Positions 51,282 through 60,863 of a stretch of 64,000 nucleotides of DNA are shown in pieces. The notes under the pieces are model-generated. The model was not told where the DNA came from and made no database searches. It saw only the letters and a program-made list of their open reading frames with translations. The position numbers and the translations under genes were made by a program. Origin of the DNA: JABMMZ01 sp040386935 (GTDB lineage Bacteria; Bacteroidota; Bacteroidia; NS11-12g; UBA955); assembly GCA_040386935.1 (NCBI GenBank), contig JAZKEQ010000005.1, forward strand, positions 62,001 through 126,000. Reading direction: 5' to 3'. Position 1 is the first letter of the stretch. The number at the start of each line of letters is the position of its first letter.

Positions 51282-51784
51282 TATTTAACCAGTTTAAGCA
51301 ATTTATTGGCAAATGAATTGTTCTCAACCTTGCCCATAAAATTGATGAGCATATCGGCCTGTGCACCAATCTGTTGGATATCTTTTAATAATTTGTGAAA
51401 CTTTAACGCTTCTTCACTTTTGCCTTCCAATTCATCATCAAGTTTTTGAATGGCTTTCAGCATGGGTTCGAGTTCTCTTCGCTTTCTTTCTTTAGCTACA
51501 GTTACTGCTATTTTCCAAACATCTTTCTCTGCTTCAAAATACTCTTTGCGGTCGCCTGAAATAATGGTCTTATTCAATAAACCCCATTCTACAAGATCTT
51601 TTAAATTGGTATGGGCATTCCCTCTGCTAATGGTTAGTTCATTCATCACATCTTCTGTGCTCAAAGGTTTTTCTGATACCAATAGCAACGCGTGTATCTG
51701 ACTCATGGTGCGATTGATGCCCCACTGTGAACCCAGTACGCCCCAGTTTTGAACCAGTTCTTTTTTAGCTTCCTCAATTTTCAT
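51281..51784 (-). CDS. GbsR/MarR-type transcriptional regulator
   Basis: 167 aa. GVLGSQWGINRTMSQIHALLLVSEKPLSTEDVMNELTISRGNAHTNLKDLVEWGL is the GbsR-like winged helix, followed by a helical dimerisation tail (ERKRRELEPMLKAIQKLDDELEG). GbsR of Bacillus senses choline; the ligand here is unknown. It leads the operon with the epimerase and may autoregulate. The -7 box lies only 4 nt upstream of the ATG, which predicts a leaderless mRNA or a slightly different start. Confidence 0.9.
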   Translation of the reverse strand: MKIEEAKKELVQNWGVLGSQWGINRTMSQIHALLLVSEKPLSTEDVMNELTISRGNAHTNLKDLVEWGLLNKTIISGDRKEYFEAEKDVWKIAVTVAKERKRRELEPMLKAIQKLDDELEGKSEEALKFHKLLKDIQQIGAQADMLINFMGKVENNSFANKLLKLVK

Positions 51785-51788
51785 AGTT

Positions 51789-51796
51789 CAAAAATA
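51789..51796 (-). promoter_or_regulatory. Possible -7 promoter element for the GbsR-type regulator
   Basis: Plus-strand CAAAAATA reads TATTTTTG on the minus strand, 4 nt before the ATG at 51784. Confidence 0.45.
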
Positions 51797-51837
51797 ATAT
51801 AATTCTTGTAAATTCAGAAAAAATTGAAAATATAAGG

Positions 51838-51865
51838 CATAAAAAAAGCGGCCTTTACAGCCGCT
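51838..51865 (-). terminator. Intrinsic terminator after porV
   Basis: On the minus strand AGCGGC, loop of 7 nt, GCCGCT followed by seven T. About 8 nt past the porV stop. Confidence 0.9.
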
Positions 51866-51872
51866 CAATATT

Positions 51873-53132
51873 TTATTGTTGGTCCGTGATGGATTTATCT
51901 CCAAAAGCTCCGATATCAAATAGCAATGAGAAACGCAATTGATCTTGCAAAGGATGTCTTTGAACCAATGGTACCAGATAAGCTGCATCAAGTCCGAAAA
52001 CTTTGTAGCGCAAACCAAAACCAAAAGTTAAATATTTTCTGTTGCCTTTAGTAGCAGGTTCGTGGAAGAATCCGGCTCTTAGCATAAACTGTTCGGCATA
52101 AATATATTCAATACCTGTAGAGATGTTCCATTCTTTTAATTCTTCTCTCAAACCACCCGGAGCATCCGAGAAAGATTTTAAAGCAGCGGTGATAACAGGG
52201 TCATCATTTTTTACATAGCCATCTACAATTTTAGTATTAGAAGAAGGGTCCATTGAATCCACACCATTATAACCTTTCAGGTAATTCAACTGTGGGGTAG
52301 GTACCATTAACTTATTCAAATCGAACATACCAACGATTACATTGTACTGGTCAATTTTATATGTCCATGCCGTACCTATTTTAAGATTTGATGGAATAAA
52401 TTCTCTAGCTGTTTTATCTGAGTAGGTAATTTTAGCACCCAGATTTTGTATCATCATCCCAAAGGTATAGTCAAGATCTTTTTGAGCACCTTTTACTTTA
52501 ATTTTTGTTTTGCCTTTATACATAGCAGACAAATCACCTGCACCGCTATTGCCTGCTTTTGGTGAAATACCATTGATATTTCTTGTACCTGCAAGGTTTG
52601 AGTGAATGAAACGCAAACTTACACCAAGGGCCCATTTTTTGCTCAACTGAGTTGAATAGCAACCATCAACTGCATATTCACTCGGATTAAAGGTTCCCAA
52701 TGGATTACCCACATCATCTGTGAAATTAATGTCACCGAAACTGAAGAATCTGAATGATCCGCCAATTGCAGAACGTTTGCCGATAGCGCCATAACCACAT
52801 AAGTAGTTATAAGAGATGCCCGGAACCAATTTGCGCAACCATGGTGCGTAAGAAACACCTACACCATAAGGTTTTTTTGTTCTGTCAATAAAGGCCAGAG
52901 AGGCAGCATTCCAAAAAACGGAGTGTGCATCAGGGCTGCTGGCTACACCGGCATCGCCTAATGCGGCTCTGCGTGAGTCAGGGGTTATTGTAAGAAAAGG
53001 AACTGCTGTTGTAATCACATTTTGTTGACCCGCCAATTGGCTTCTGCTTATACCTTGACCTAAAACGGTTAATGAAGGGATACATAACATCAGCGACATT
53101 GCGGCCGACTTTTTAATTTTTGAAATAAACAT
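51873..53132 (-). CDS. porV: Type IX secretion system outer membrane shuttle protein PorV (LptO)
   Basis: 419 aa from the ATG at 53132; a longer frame to 53201 covers the promoter and has no signal. Signal peptide MFISKIKKSAAMSLMLCIPSLTVLGQG. PFLTITPDSRRAALGDAGVASSPDAHSVFWNAASLAF is the PorV hallmark; the rest is a FadL-like beta-barrel with YGVGVSYAPWLRKLVPGISYNYL and a C-terminal DQLRFSLLFDIGAFG strand. PorV shuttles cargo from the T9SS translocon to the PorU sortase. It lies directly after porU but has its own -7 box in the 65-bp gap. Confidence 0.93.
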   Translation of the reverse strand: MFISKIKKSAAMSLMLCIPSLTVLGQGISRSQLAGQQNVITTAVPFLTITPDSRRAALGDAGVASSPDAHSVFWNAASLAFIDRTKKPYGVGVSYAPWLRKLVPGISYNYLCGYGAIGKRSAIGGSFRFFSFGDINFTDDVGNPLGTFNPSEYAVDGCYSTQLSKKWALGVSLRFIHSNLAGTRNINGISPKAGNSGAGDLSAMYKGKTKIKVKGAQKDLDYTFGMMIQNLGAKITYSDKTAREFIPSNLKIGTAWTYKIDQYNVIVGMFDLNKLMVPTPQLNYLKGYNGVDSMDPSSNTKIVDGYVKNDDPVITAALKSFSDAPGGLREELKEWNISTGIEYIYAEQFMLRAGFFHEPATKGNRKYLTFGFGLRYKVFGLDAAYLVPLVQRHPLQDQLRFSLLFDIGAFGDKSITDQQ

Positions 53133-53173
53133 TAATTTTTTTAAATTTATGCGTAGAAATTTATCGATAGGGG

Positions 53174-53181
53174 CAAATATA
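53174..53181 (-). promoter_or_regulatory. -7 promoter element for porV
   Basis: Plus-strand CAAATATA reads TATATTTG on the minus strand, between the porU stop (53198) and the porV ATG (53132), 41 nt from the latter. Confidence 0.6.
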
Positions 53182-53197
53182 TAATCTTTATTCCAAA

Positions 53198-56100
53198 TCA
53201 ATTCAATATTACCATTTTTTCTATTTTCTCAGCACTCTGCCCATCATCAGTTTTTATACTGATTCTGTAGATATAGACACCTTTAGAAGGTTTGTCATCA
53301 TAGTCATCCCGTCCGTTCCATGCTATTTCTGATACGTGTCCGTTTGCTGATGGAATATACTGTTCAATGGTTTTTATCACTTTGCCGGTAATTGTTAAAA
53401 TCGTAATGGTAATATTCAGATTTTGGCCGGCTCTGTTATGGTCGAAGTGGAAAGTGGTATTGGAACTGAAGGGGTTAGGATAGTTCAGTACATTCTTGAT
53501 TTCAAATTCATCGCTACTGCTTACATTAAATTCAATAGTGGCTTCGCTCGAATTATTGAATACATCCCAGGCTTTTAATGTATAGGTGTGTTTGCCCTCA
53601 GCAATACCTTCTAATTGGTATTTGAGCTCACCTTCAGTATAGCTATTGAGTTTAGACTTGTAATAACTGTTAACGATATAGGTTTTCTCGTTGGCGGTCC
53701 CTTTGTCTATGGTAATTACAAGGTCGCGACCTATACCGCTACCCGTTGTATTGATGCCATTGTCATCAGCAAGTTTTGCTAATAATAAAGGTGTTTTATC
53801 AGTCAAACCTCCGCTGATAAAGCTGTAATCATCTACAAATAATTCAATGACAGGGCCTGCATTATCCGGTACTACATTCGATGCCGTGCCACCTACAATC
53901 AGTTTACCGTAATTGCCACTTGCATCAGTATTGGCACTAGCATCCTGTGCATATAAACTTACTTTACCAAATCCATAGTTATAGGCAATGTCTTTAGGTA
54001 CCACAAAACCAAAACTAAATAATCCTTTGTCTACACTGGATTCACCCTTGTATAAAATATTATTGTACAACTGAAAAGGTGATTTTATATTATGGATATT
54101 GTTACCCAGGGTATAAAATGTAGCTTTCTTATCGAATACAGTAGGGAATAATGAACCGTTGAAACCCGTCATTAAATTACCTGAAATATCTTCAATATGC
54201 CCTTTGAATATTACTTTAGATAATGCCTTAATTGTATCGGCTCCACCTGCCACAGAGCGACTGTTCATACTGTCTATAACAGCAAAGTTTTCAGGGTAAT
54301 TAAGTGTAAGGGCAGGGTCGGCAAGTAAAACAAATTTTCTATCATTTGATCTTTGTTTATCCCTATTTTTTAATTTCTTGTAGATCTGACCCAAAGTAGG
54401 CCATTCTCCCCCTATTTTCACAAAGGCACAATTATTCCAGAAATATTCATTGATTTCAAAATTTTCTACAACATAAACAATACGAACGGTACTGAACATA
54501 GCAATAGCGCCACCATTTGGATTGTTAATCAGGTATTCACCTCCGCTCTTATGTGTAGCATCATCATATTTACTTATGGTGCATGAACCTGTAAATACAG
54601 CAGGCATGGTATTAATATTGGTCAATGCCTTAACAAGCGGAATGTCCAACACTTTTTCTGAGGCCAGGTACTCTTCACCACCATGTCCAAGATAATTGAA
54701 TATCAGGGTGCCATTATTGAAATCCTGCTTTATGGCAGTTTGAGCATCAGGATACCGTTGCGAGCCACCTAAATTTTGTTGTGGATAAGCATCCAGATAA
54801 ATTTTAGTAACATTTAGGTTTTTATATGTGCTGTCGAGTGATTTGAAGACAGTTTCAAAATCGTTAACAAATACCCCTTCCCAACTATCGTCAACATCAT
54901 CGGCCAGAAATGATACCCTGTTACGCCAATCACCAAGTGTTGCAATTTCTTTGTAACGGAATATCTTATTAACCATATCCATTGCTTCTGTTGGGGTTGC
55001 AACAGGTAAGCGGCAAACAGGTATTTCTAATTTTTGCTCATCATTCCAAGCGCCATCTCCAGGATCCAGAAATCCAAAAAAATCATCTGAACAATAATAG
55101 GCACCATGGTCAGGGTTAAGAATTGGGTCTGATTCAAAGGTGGGAACAAAATTATTGTTGTCTTTTACTTTGTTTTTATAATCATAACTAGCATCTCCAA
55201 ATAATAACGCGTACCGCAATTGATTTGTAGGATTGGTATTTGAATAATAAACGTGTTTAAAGAAATCGCGAATACCGCTGATATCCTGTGAACCACTTGA
55301 AAATTCATTGTAAATTTCTTGTGGGGATGTTACCAATACCTGAAGATTGCTGTTTGTTCGGTGGTAATCAGCCAACTTATTGGCGGCATCTTTAAATTCA
55401 GGTGGCGAAACAATGATGTATTGTACAATGCCTGTAGCGTGCAAATTCTGGTTGGGAACATCGCCTATAAATGTGGGAGTAAATGTATTACCATCATTCA
55501 ATGCAAACTCATGCAAACTGTTGCTGCTATTATCCCTAAAAACAACAGCACCGTTATCTGAAAATGTGTTTTGCAATTTTACGTTAAGGGGATCACTGAT
55601 ATCAAATATTTGAAAAGAAGCGGGAAGGTCTGTAAGCCTGTATTCCGATACCATTTCAGTTGCTGATTCTACAGTACTAAAAGGCATAAATCCTTCACTG
55701 AATTTCAATTTTCGGGTACTATGTATTTCATAATAATCCAACCAGGCCTTTGCACTTGTAATAGGTTTATTATAAGAAAATGAAAGTGATAGCTGAGGGT
55801 TATCAAGAATAAATGAATGTGTTGCAACTCCACTTTCCATGAAGCAGGGAGGATCATCAGGGTTGTCAAGGGGCCCGAAGTTTAAAGACCTCGCAAATGA
55901 ATTATTAACAAACATTGATAATTGGCTAGATACTACTGCAGTGCTTACCCCAAAGAAAAATATCGAAGTGTTTTTTGTGCCATCAATATTTGGAATATTT
56001 TCGTTAAAAGTATAACTGGTAGTGGCATCAAATTTTTCGCCTAATGTTATGCGACCTTGTTTACAAATATTTTCTTTTTCTTCATCATGAAAAGTATGGT

Positions 56101-57037
56101 AGCTGAACCAGTCAAAACTTCTTGTAGCTGTAAGGCCGCTACCGTCTTGTTTAGTAGAAATTCGTTTGCCTGCACCACCGTCATAAGTCAGAAAAAAATA
56201 AGTATTTTCTGAATAAATATTGATGACGTGTTTGTAGCGGTTCATTGCGTTATCAAACACCCATTTATTTGGACTCTGTGCATAGAAAAGAATGTAATCT
56301 GAGGCATCAAATTTTCCATCTGCTTCACCCACTACTTGTATGGCGTTTTCAGGAATATCATTAAACGCATTGGGATTTAAATTCAGTTCAGATATCATAC
56401 CACCCTGATGTCCATATATTTTGATGGTTCTTGGATCGATGCCTGAAAGATTGATACCTGCACTTGATAGCCAATTGGCATCAATTTTATAAATACCATC
56501 TTTATTGACAGAAAATTTAATCCATTTACCTGTTCCTAAAACTGAAGTAGATGCTGCGCGTTTTTTTGAATTTTGAAGTGATGTAGCAAATGATTCACCA
56601 TCAGTTAAAGTATAATCAAAAGATACTAATTTTAAAATCTTACCACCATCTTTAATAAAGGGTGTAACGACAATACCTGTGTACCCTTTGCTACCTTCTA
56701 ATGTATAATAAGTGGTATATTCCAGGTTTTGGGGGATGTACGCTTCATTCAATATTGTGTAATCTATATAGCCTTTTAATTCCTCATAAACAGGATTACT
56801 GATGGTAACAATACTTTTAGTTGATGTAGCGACAGTGAACTGCACGCTTAACCTTTTTATGCCATTAAAATTATATTTTACAATCGAGAAATCTTTCAGA
56901 GCAGGTGATTTACCTGATGTCTCCGACAGCCAATCAATTTTTTTTTGAACTGAAGAAGCAACTTTTTGAGCAATTGCAGTGTTTAATGCAATAAAGGTGA
57001 AAACAAGGACAATTGAGGGTTTGAGATTCGTTAACAT
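53198..57037 (-). CDS. porU: Type IX secretion system sortase PorU (C25 gingipain-like)
   Basis: 1279 aa from the ATG at 57037. Signal peptide MLTNLKPSIVLVFTFIALNTAIAQ. The N-terminal half contains beta domains typical of PorU; the C25 protease domain carries the catalytic His785 (NYLGHGGEEY) and Cys819 (FTGSCTISKYDD), 34 residues apart as in gingipains. A C-terminal type-A-like/FlgD-like domain (NYPNPFSSNTTFHF ... GRDDYDDKPSKGVYIYRI) is retained, as in PorU itself. It cuts off cargo sorting domains and joins cargo to a surface lipid or glycan. porU-porV order is conserved in Flavobacterium, where gldJ is also adjacent. Confidence 0.93.
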   Translation of the reverse strand: MLTNLKPSIVLVFTFIALNTAIAQKVASSVQKKIDWLSETSGKSPALKDFSIVKYNFNGIKRLSVQFTVATSTKSIVTISNPVYEELKGYIDYTILNEAYIPQNLEYTTYYTLEGSKGYTGIVVTPFIKDGGKILKLVSFDYTLTDGESFATSLQNSKKRAASTSVLGTGKWIKFSVNKDGIYKIDANWLSSAGINLSGIDPRTIKIYGHQGGMISELNLNPNAFNDIPENAIQVVGEADGKFDASDYILFYAQSPNKWVFDNAMNRYKHVINIYSENTYFFLTYDGGAGKRISTKQDGSGLTATRSFDWFSYHTFHDEEKENICKQGRITLGEKFDATTSYTFNENIPNIDGTKNTSIFFFGVSTAVVSSQLSMFVNNSFARSLNFGPLDNPDDPPCFMESGVATHSFILDNPQLSLSFSYNKPITSAKAWLDYYEIHSTRKLKFSEGFMPFSTVESATEMVSEYRLTDLPASFQIFDISDPLNVKLQNTFSDNGAVVFRDNSSNSLHEFALNDGNTFTPTFIGDVPNQNLHATGIVQYIIVSPPEFKDAANKLADYHRTNSNLQVLVTSPQEIYNEFSSGSQDISGIRDFFKHVYYSNTNPTNQLRYALLFGDASYDYKNKVKDNNNFVPTFESDPILNPDHGAYYCSDDFFGFLDPGDGAWNDEQKLEIPVCRLPVATPTEAMDMVNKIFRYKEIATLGDWRNRVSFLADDVDDSWEGVFVNDFETVFKSLDSTYKNLNVTKIYLDAYPQQNLGGSQRYPDAQTAIKQDFNNGTLIFNYLGHGGEEYLASEKVLDIPLVKALTNINTMPAVFTGSCTISKYDDATHKSGGEYLINNPNGGAIAMFSTVRIVYVVENFEINEYFWNNCAFVKIGGEWPTLGQIYKKLKNRDKQRSNDRKFVLLADPALTLNYPENFAVIDSMNSRSVAGGADTIKALSKVIFKGHIEDISGNLMTGFNGSLFPTVFDKKATFYTLGNNIHNIKSPFQLYNNILYKGESSVDKGLFSFGFVVPKDIAYNYGFGKVSLYAQDASANTDASGNYGKLIVGGTASNVVPDNAGPVIELFVDDYSFISGGLTDKTPLLLAKLADDNGINTTGSGIGRDLVITIDKGTANEKTYIVNSYYKSKLNSYTEGELKYQLEGIAEGKHTYTLKAWDVFNNSSEATIEFNVSSSDEFEIKNVLNYPNPFSSNTTFHFDHNRAGQNLNITITILTITGKVIKTIEQYIPSANGHVSEIAWNGRDDYDDKPSKGVYIYRISIKTDDGQSAEKIEKMVILN

Positions 57038-57160
57038 TGGTAAAATATTAGCTATTTTGCACAAAGTAACGACACTTTCAATAAAAAATTGTTGTCATCT
57101 TTAGAATTTTACATAAAATTTATAATAATTCTCAACCAACCACGTTTAACCCAAATCAAC

Positions 57161-58150
57161 ATGAAAAACTTTTACAGCATCTTCTTTGGTCTGGCATTGG
57201 CAAGTAGCCTTAAAGCACAAGACCCTGAGTTTACGCAGTTTTATGCAGCACCGGTTTATACAAACCCTGCAATGGCAGGTTCAGCTTTTTGTGGGAGAAA
57301 TCCTGCAGGGCGGTTTTCAGTGAATTACAGAAATCAATGGCCGAGTTTACCGGGAACCTTTAGAACTTTCAATGCTTGCTACGATCAGCATGTAGATGCA
57401 ATAGGTGGTGGTATTGGATTAATGGCTACTTACGATAGGGCAGGAGCGGGCTTATTAACAACAACGGCAATCAGTGGTGTTTATTCATATGTCATGCCTA
57501 TCAACAGACATTTCTATGTAAGGGCCGGTTTGCAGGCTTCATTTGTCAATAAAGCAATTGATTATTCTAAGTTGCGTTTTGGCGATCAGATAGATCCAAC
57601 ACAAGGTTTCGTGAAATTAACTAATGAACCAAAACCTTATTCATCAGTGAATTTTCCAAACTTTGGAGCAGGTTTTCTCGCATATTCTGAAAAATTTTAT
57701 GCCGGTTTTGCAGTCCATAATATTACACAACCGGTTCAGTCATTTTATAGCAATAATGATGGTATTGTGCCAAGAAGATATACGTTTCATAGCGGAGTAG
57801 TTATTCCCTTAGACAGAAAAAAGCACTCTCAGGCAACTATTTCTCCGAATGCATTGTTCATGATGCAACAGAATTTTACCCAGGTGAATTTTGGTTTTTA
57901 TGTCAATAAAGGACCTATTGTAACAGGTTTATGGTACCGTCAAACATTAGGAACATATGGCAATTCAGATGCTGTAATGGTACTGCTTGGATTCAGAAAA
58001 GACAGATTTAAATTTGGCTACAGCTATGATATAACCGTGTCTTCAGCGCGCTCTGCAGCCCCCGGCAGCCATGAGGTCAGTGCCGCTGTCGACTGGTGCT
58101 TAACTGATAAAGCAATCAAGCATAAACCACCAAGATGTCCTGAATTTTAA
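57161..58150 (+). CDS. porP: PorP/SprF-family type IX secretion membrane protein, copy 1
   Basis: 329 aa from the ATG at 57161 (MKNFYSIFFGLALASSLKAQ signal). DPEFTQFYAAPVYTNPAMAG is the PorP/SprF opening; GHEV-like C-terminal strands (SAAPGSHEVSAAVDW) close the beta-barrel. PorP/SprF proteins anchor the T9SS ring or partner type B sorted proteins such as SprB. It is nearly identical to the next gene. A longer frame beginning at 57089 adds residues with no signal character. No exact -7 box was found upstream; divergent from porU. Confidence 0.9.
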   Translation: MKNFYSIFFGLALASSLKAQDPEFTQFYAAPVYTNPAMAGSAFCGRNPAGRFSVNYRNQWPSLPGTFRTFNACYDQHVDAIGGGIGLMATYDRAGAGLLTTTAISGVYSYVMPINRHFYVRAGLQASFVNKAIDYSKLRFGDQIDPTQGFVKLTNEPKPYSSVNFPNFGAGFLAYSEKFYAGFAVHNITQPVQSFYSNNDGIVPRRYTFHSGVVIPLDRKKHSQATISPNALFMMQQNFTQVNFGFYVNKGPIVTGLWYRQTLGTYGNSDAVMVLLGFRKDRFKFGYSYDITVSSARSAAPGSHEVSAAVDWCLTDKAIKHKPPRCPEF

Positions 58151-58190
58151 AAAATTGTTAGGCAGTATGTAATTTTCTAAAAATTTATTG

Positions 58191-58198
58191 TAAATTTG
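58191..58198 (+). promoter_or_regulatory. -7 promoter element (TAAATTTG) for the second porP gene
   Basis: Exact TAnnTTTG match in the 72-bp gap between the two copies, 24 nt before the ATG at 58223. The second copy can therefore be expressed on its own. Confidence 0.55.
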
Positions 58199-58222
58199 TA
58201 ACAAAACCGTTCAACCGAATAT

Positions 58223-59218
58223 ATGAATATGAAAAAAATCTACGGTATATTTATTGGTCTGGCTTTAGCAGGTACCCTCAAAGCACAAGATCCTGAATTT
58301 ACACAATTTTACGCAGCACCGGTGTATACCAACCCTGCGATGGCCGGAACTGCATTCTGTCAAAGAAATGCTGCCGGACGTTTCTCTGTGAATTACAGAA
58401 ACCAATGGCCAAGTTTGCCGGGAACATTCAGAACATTTAATGCCAGTTACGATCAGCACGTTGATGCGATAGGTGGTGGTATTGGATTAATGGCAACCTA
58501 CGACAGAGCAGGTGCAGGCTTATTGACAACAACATCATTCAGTGGTATTTATTCTTATGTATTACCTGTAAATAAGCATTTCTTTATAAGAGCCGGCTTA
58601 CAGGCATCATTTGTTAATAAAGCAATTGATTTTTCTAAATTGCGTTTTGGTGATCAAATTGATCCTACAAGAGGATTCGTGAAATTAACCAATGAACCCA
58701 AACCAAACGCATCAGTGAATTTTCCAAATTTTGGAGCTGGTTTCCTTGCTTATTCAGAGAAGTTTTATGGCGGTTTCGCAGTACACAATATTACCCAACC
58801 GGTACAATCATTCTACAGCAATAATGACGGTATCGTGCCAAGAAGATACACATTTCACAGTGGTGTTGTAATTCCATTGGACAGAAAGAAATTCTCTCAA
58901 GCCACAATTTCTCCAAATGCGTTGTTTATGATGCAGCAAAACTTTACTCAAGTAAATTTTGGTTTTTATGTTAATAAAGGCCCAATAGTGACTGGTTTAT
59001 GGTACAGACAAACACTCGGTACTTATGGCAATTCAGATGCTATTATGGTATTGTTGGGTTTCAGAAAAGACAGGTTTAAATTCGGCTATAGCTATGATAT
59101 TACTGTGTCTTCAGCCCGTTCAGCTGCCCCTGGTAGTCACGAAGTTAGCGCTACAGTTGACTGGTGTTTATCGGAGCGTGTAAGAACCTTCAAACCTTTG
59201 AAATGTCCTGATTTTTGA
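58223..59218 (+). CDS. porP: PorP/SprF-family type IX secretion membrane protein, copy 2
   Basis: 331 aa (or 329 from the second ATG at 58229). Signal MNMKKIYGIFIGLALAGTLKAQ, then the same barrel as copy 1; by eye roughly nine in ten residues are identical. Differences cluster in the signal, a few loop residues (AFCQRNAAG versus AFCGRNPAG; TTTSFSGIYSYVLPVNKHF versus TTTAISGVYSYVMPINRHF) and the last 15 residues. Synonymous differences are many at DNA level, so the duplication is not brand-new or codons have drifted while protein was conserved. Precedes gldJ by 70 bp. Confidence 0.9.
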   Translation: MNMKKIYGIFIGLALAGTLKAQDPEFTQFYAAPVYTNPAMAGTAFCQRNAAGRFSVNYRNQWPSLPGTFRTFNASYDQHVDAIGGGIGLMATYDRAGAGLLTTTSFSGIYSYVLPVNKHFFIRAGLQASFVNKAIDFSKLRFGDQIDPTRGFVKLTNEPKPNASVNFPNFGAGFLAYSEKFYGGFAVHNITQPVQSFYSNNDGIVPRRYTFHSGVVIPLDRKKFSQATISPNALFMMQQNFTQVNFGFYVNKGPIVTGLWYRQTLGTYGNSDAIMVLLGFRKDRFKFGYSYDITVSSARSAAPGSHEVSATVDWCLSERVRTFKPLKCPDF

Positions 59219-59288
59219 TAAAAAATTTGGCTAATACACAATAAATTTACACATTTGCAGTTATATCAGTAATTAACACACACATTAA

Positions 59289-60809
59289 ATGAAACGAAAA
59301 ACAAGTTTTCTTACACTCACATCGGTCTTAGCGGCAGCATTGTTAATCATGCCATCATGTGGAAATAAGAATAAATCCTCTACAACTGGTTTCGGCTACA
59401 ACAGCAGGAAATGGGGAGGGTTTGAAAATCATAATTATAAAGGTCAAGAAACCGGTCCGGGTTTAGTATTGGTTCCGGGTGGTGCTTTTGTAATGGGTTC
59501 TACAGAGCAAGATGTTGCTTTGGATTACAACAACATTGAAAGAAAAGTAACCGTTAATTCATTTTATATGGATGAAACGGAAATCAGCAATTTACAGTAT
59601 TGTGAATACGTTTACTGGTTAGAAAGAGTATACAAGCAGTATCCAGATGTTTACAAAAAAGCGTTGCCTGATACACTTTGCTGGAGAAGCAGATTGGCTT
59701 ACAACGAACCATACGTAGAATATTATTTCCGTCACCCGGCCTACAAGGACTATCCAGTAGTTGGTGTTAGTTGGTTGCAGGCAACAGATTTTGCTGCTTG
59801 GAGAACTGACAGGGTGAACGAGATGATCCTTGACAGAGAAAAAATTCATCCTTACATGGACAATAAAATCATGGATGAAAGCAACTTTAATACTAAAGCA
59901 TACTTTGCCGGACAGGTCGATCCTAATAAAGGAAAGAAAAAACAGAGCAAAAATATGCCGCGTAATTATAAAGAGAAAAAAGCCAAAAGAAATGTAGCTG
60001 TTAAAGATGGTATCCTTTTACCTGAATACAGATTGCCGACTGAGGCTGAGTGGGAATATGCTGCACAAGGTTCTATCGGTAACTCTCAGTATGAAAATAC
60101 AGATGAGAAAAGAGTATACGGTTGGAACGATTTGACAGTGCGTGTTACGCATGGTAAAGAAAAAGATCGCGGCAAGATTATGGCTAACTTTAAACGCGAT
60201 AAAGGTGACCAGGGTGGTATCGCCAGCCAATTGAACGATGCAGGTTTTATTACAACACCTGTAGTTTCATACTGGCCTAACGATTACGGTTTATATAACC
60301 TTTCTGGTAACGTAAGCGAATGGGTAATGGATGTTTACCGTCCTTTGTCTTTCGAAGATATAGATGATTTCAATGCTTTCCGTGGTAACGTATTTACCAA
60401 ATTAAAATTAGACCAGTATGGTGAATTGGAAGAAAAAGATTCTTTGGGTCGCTTGAAATTTGAAAAAGTAACACTTGAAGAAAACATCACCAGAAGAAAC
60501 TATCAGGTAGCTGACAACATCGGTTACAAAGATGAAGAAACCTATAACAACGATGAGCAGAAGTATGAATATGGCGTAACAACCTTGATCAGAAACAAAG
60601 CCAGAGTATTTAAAGGTGGTTCATGGAACGATAGAGCTTATTGGATGAGTCCGGGTACTCGCAGATGGTTAGATGAAGATTTATCAACTTCTACCATTGG
60701 TTTCAGATGTGCCATGATACGTGTTGGTTCTCCAATCGGTAATAGCAAGAAAAGAAACAAAACTTTGCCTAGCAGCGGTATAGGTAAGAAAAGCAAGAAG
60801 AGAAGATAA
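59289..60809 (+). CDS. gldJ: Gliding motility lipoprotein GldJ (SUMF1/FGE-like domain)
   Basis: 506 aa. Lipoprotein signal MKRKTSFLTLTSVLAAALLIMPSC (lipid Cys 24). The formylglycine-enzyme-like domain has LVLVPGGAFVMGSTEQDV, FYMDETEISNLQYCEYVYWLERVY, PDTLCWRSRLAYNEPYVEYYF, YRLPTEAEWEYAAQ and FKGGSWNDRAYWMSPGTRRW. The DTLxWRSxLAYNEPYVEYYFRHPAY stretch marks GldJ rather than GldK/PorK. GldJ stabilises the GldK-T9SS ring and gliding machinery in Flavobacterium. The Lys-rich C-terminal tail (about 40 residues) is a lineage variation. A one-mismatch -7 box (CACATTTG, 59250-59257) is 31 nt upstream. No gldK, L, M or N genes follow. Confidence 0.88.
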   Translation: MKRKTSFLTLTSVLAAALLIMPSCGNKNKSSTTGFGYNSRKWGGFENHNYKGQETGPGLVLVPGGAFVMGSTEQDVALDYNNIERKVTVNSFYMDETEISNLQYCEYVYWLERVYKQYPDVYKKALPDTLCWRSRLAYNEPYVEYYFRHPAYKDYPVVGVSWLQATDFAAWRTDRVNEMILDREKIHPYMDNKIMDESNFNTKAYFAGQVDPNKGKKKQSKNMPRNYKEKKAKRNVAVKDGILLPEYRLPTEAEWEYAAQGSIGNSQYENTDEKRVYGWNDLTVRVTHGKEKDRGKIMANFKRDKGDQGGIASQLNDAGFITTPVVSYWPNDYGLYNLSGNVSEWVMDVYRPLSFEDIDDFNAFRGNVFTKLKLDQYGELEEKDSLGRLKFEKVTLEENITRRNYQVADNIGYKDEETYNNDEQKYEYGVTTLIRNKARVFKGGSWNDRAYWMSPGTRRWLDEDLSTSTIGFRCAMIRVGSPIGNSKKRNKTLPSSGIGKKSKKRR

Positions 60810-60831
60810 TACTTCCTTCATCTAATATTTT

Positions 60832-60863
60832 AAAACCCAACTTCATATGAAGTTGGGTTTTTT
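60832..60863 (+). terminator. Intrinsic terminator after gldJ
   Basis: Perfect palindromic stem AAAACCCAACTTCAT/ATGAAGTTGGGTTTT with a following T-run, about 23 nt after the stop codon. The stem can act in both directions. Confidence 0.92.

Noticed and set aside
59289..60809. GldK/PorK instead of GldJ
   Set aside because: The residues around PDTLCWRSRLAYNEPYVEYYF and the position next to porU/porV fit GldJ; no gldL/M/N follow as they would after gldK.
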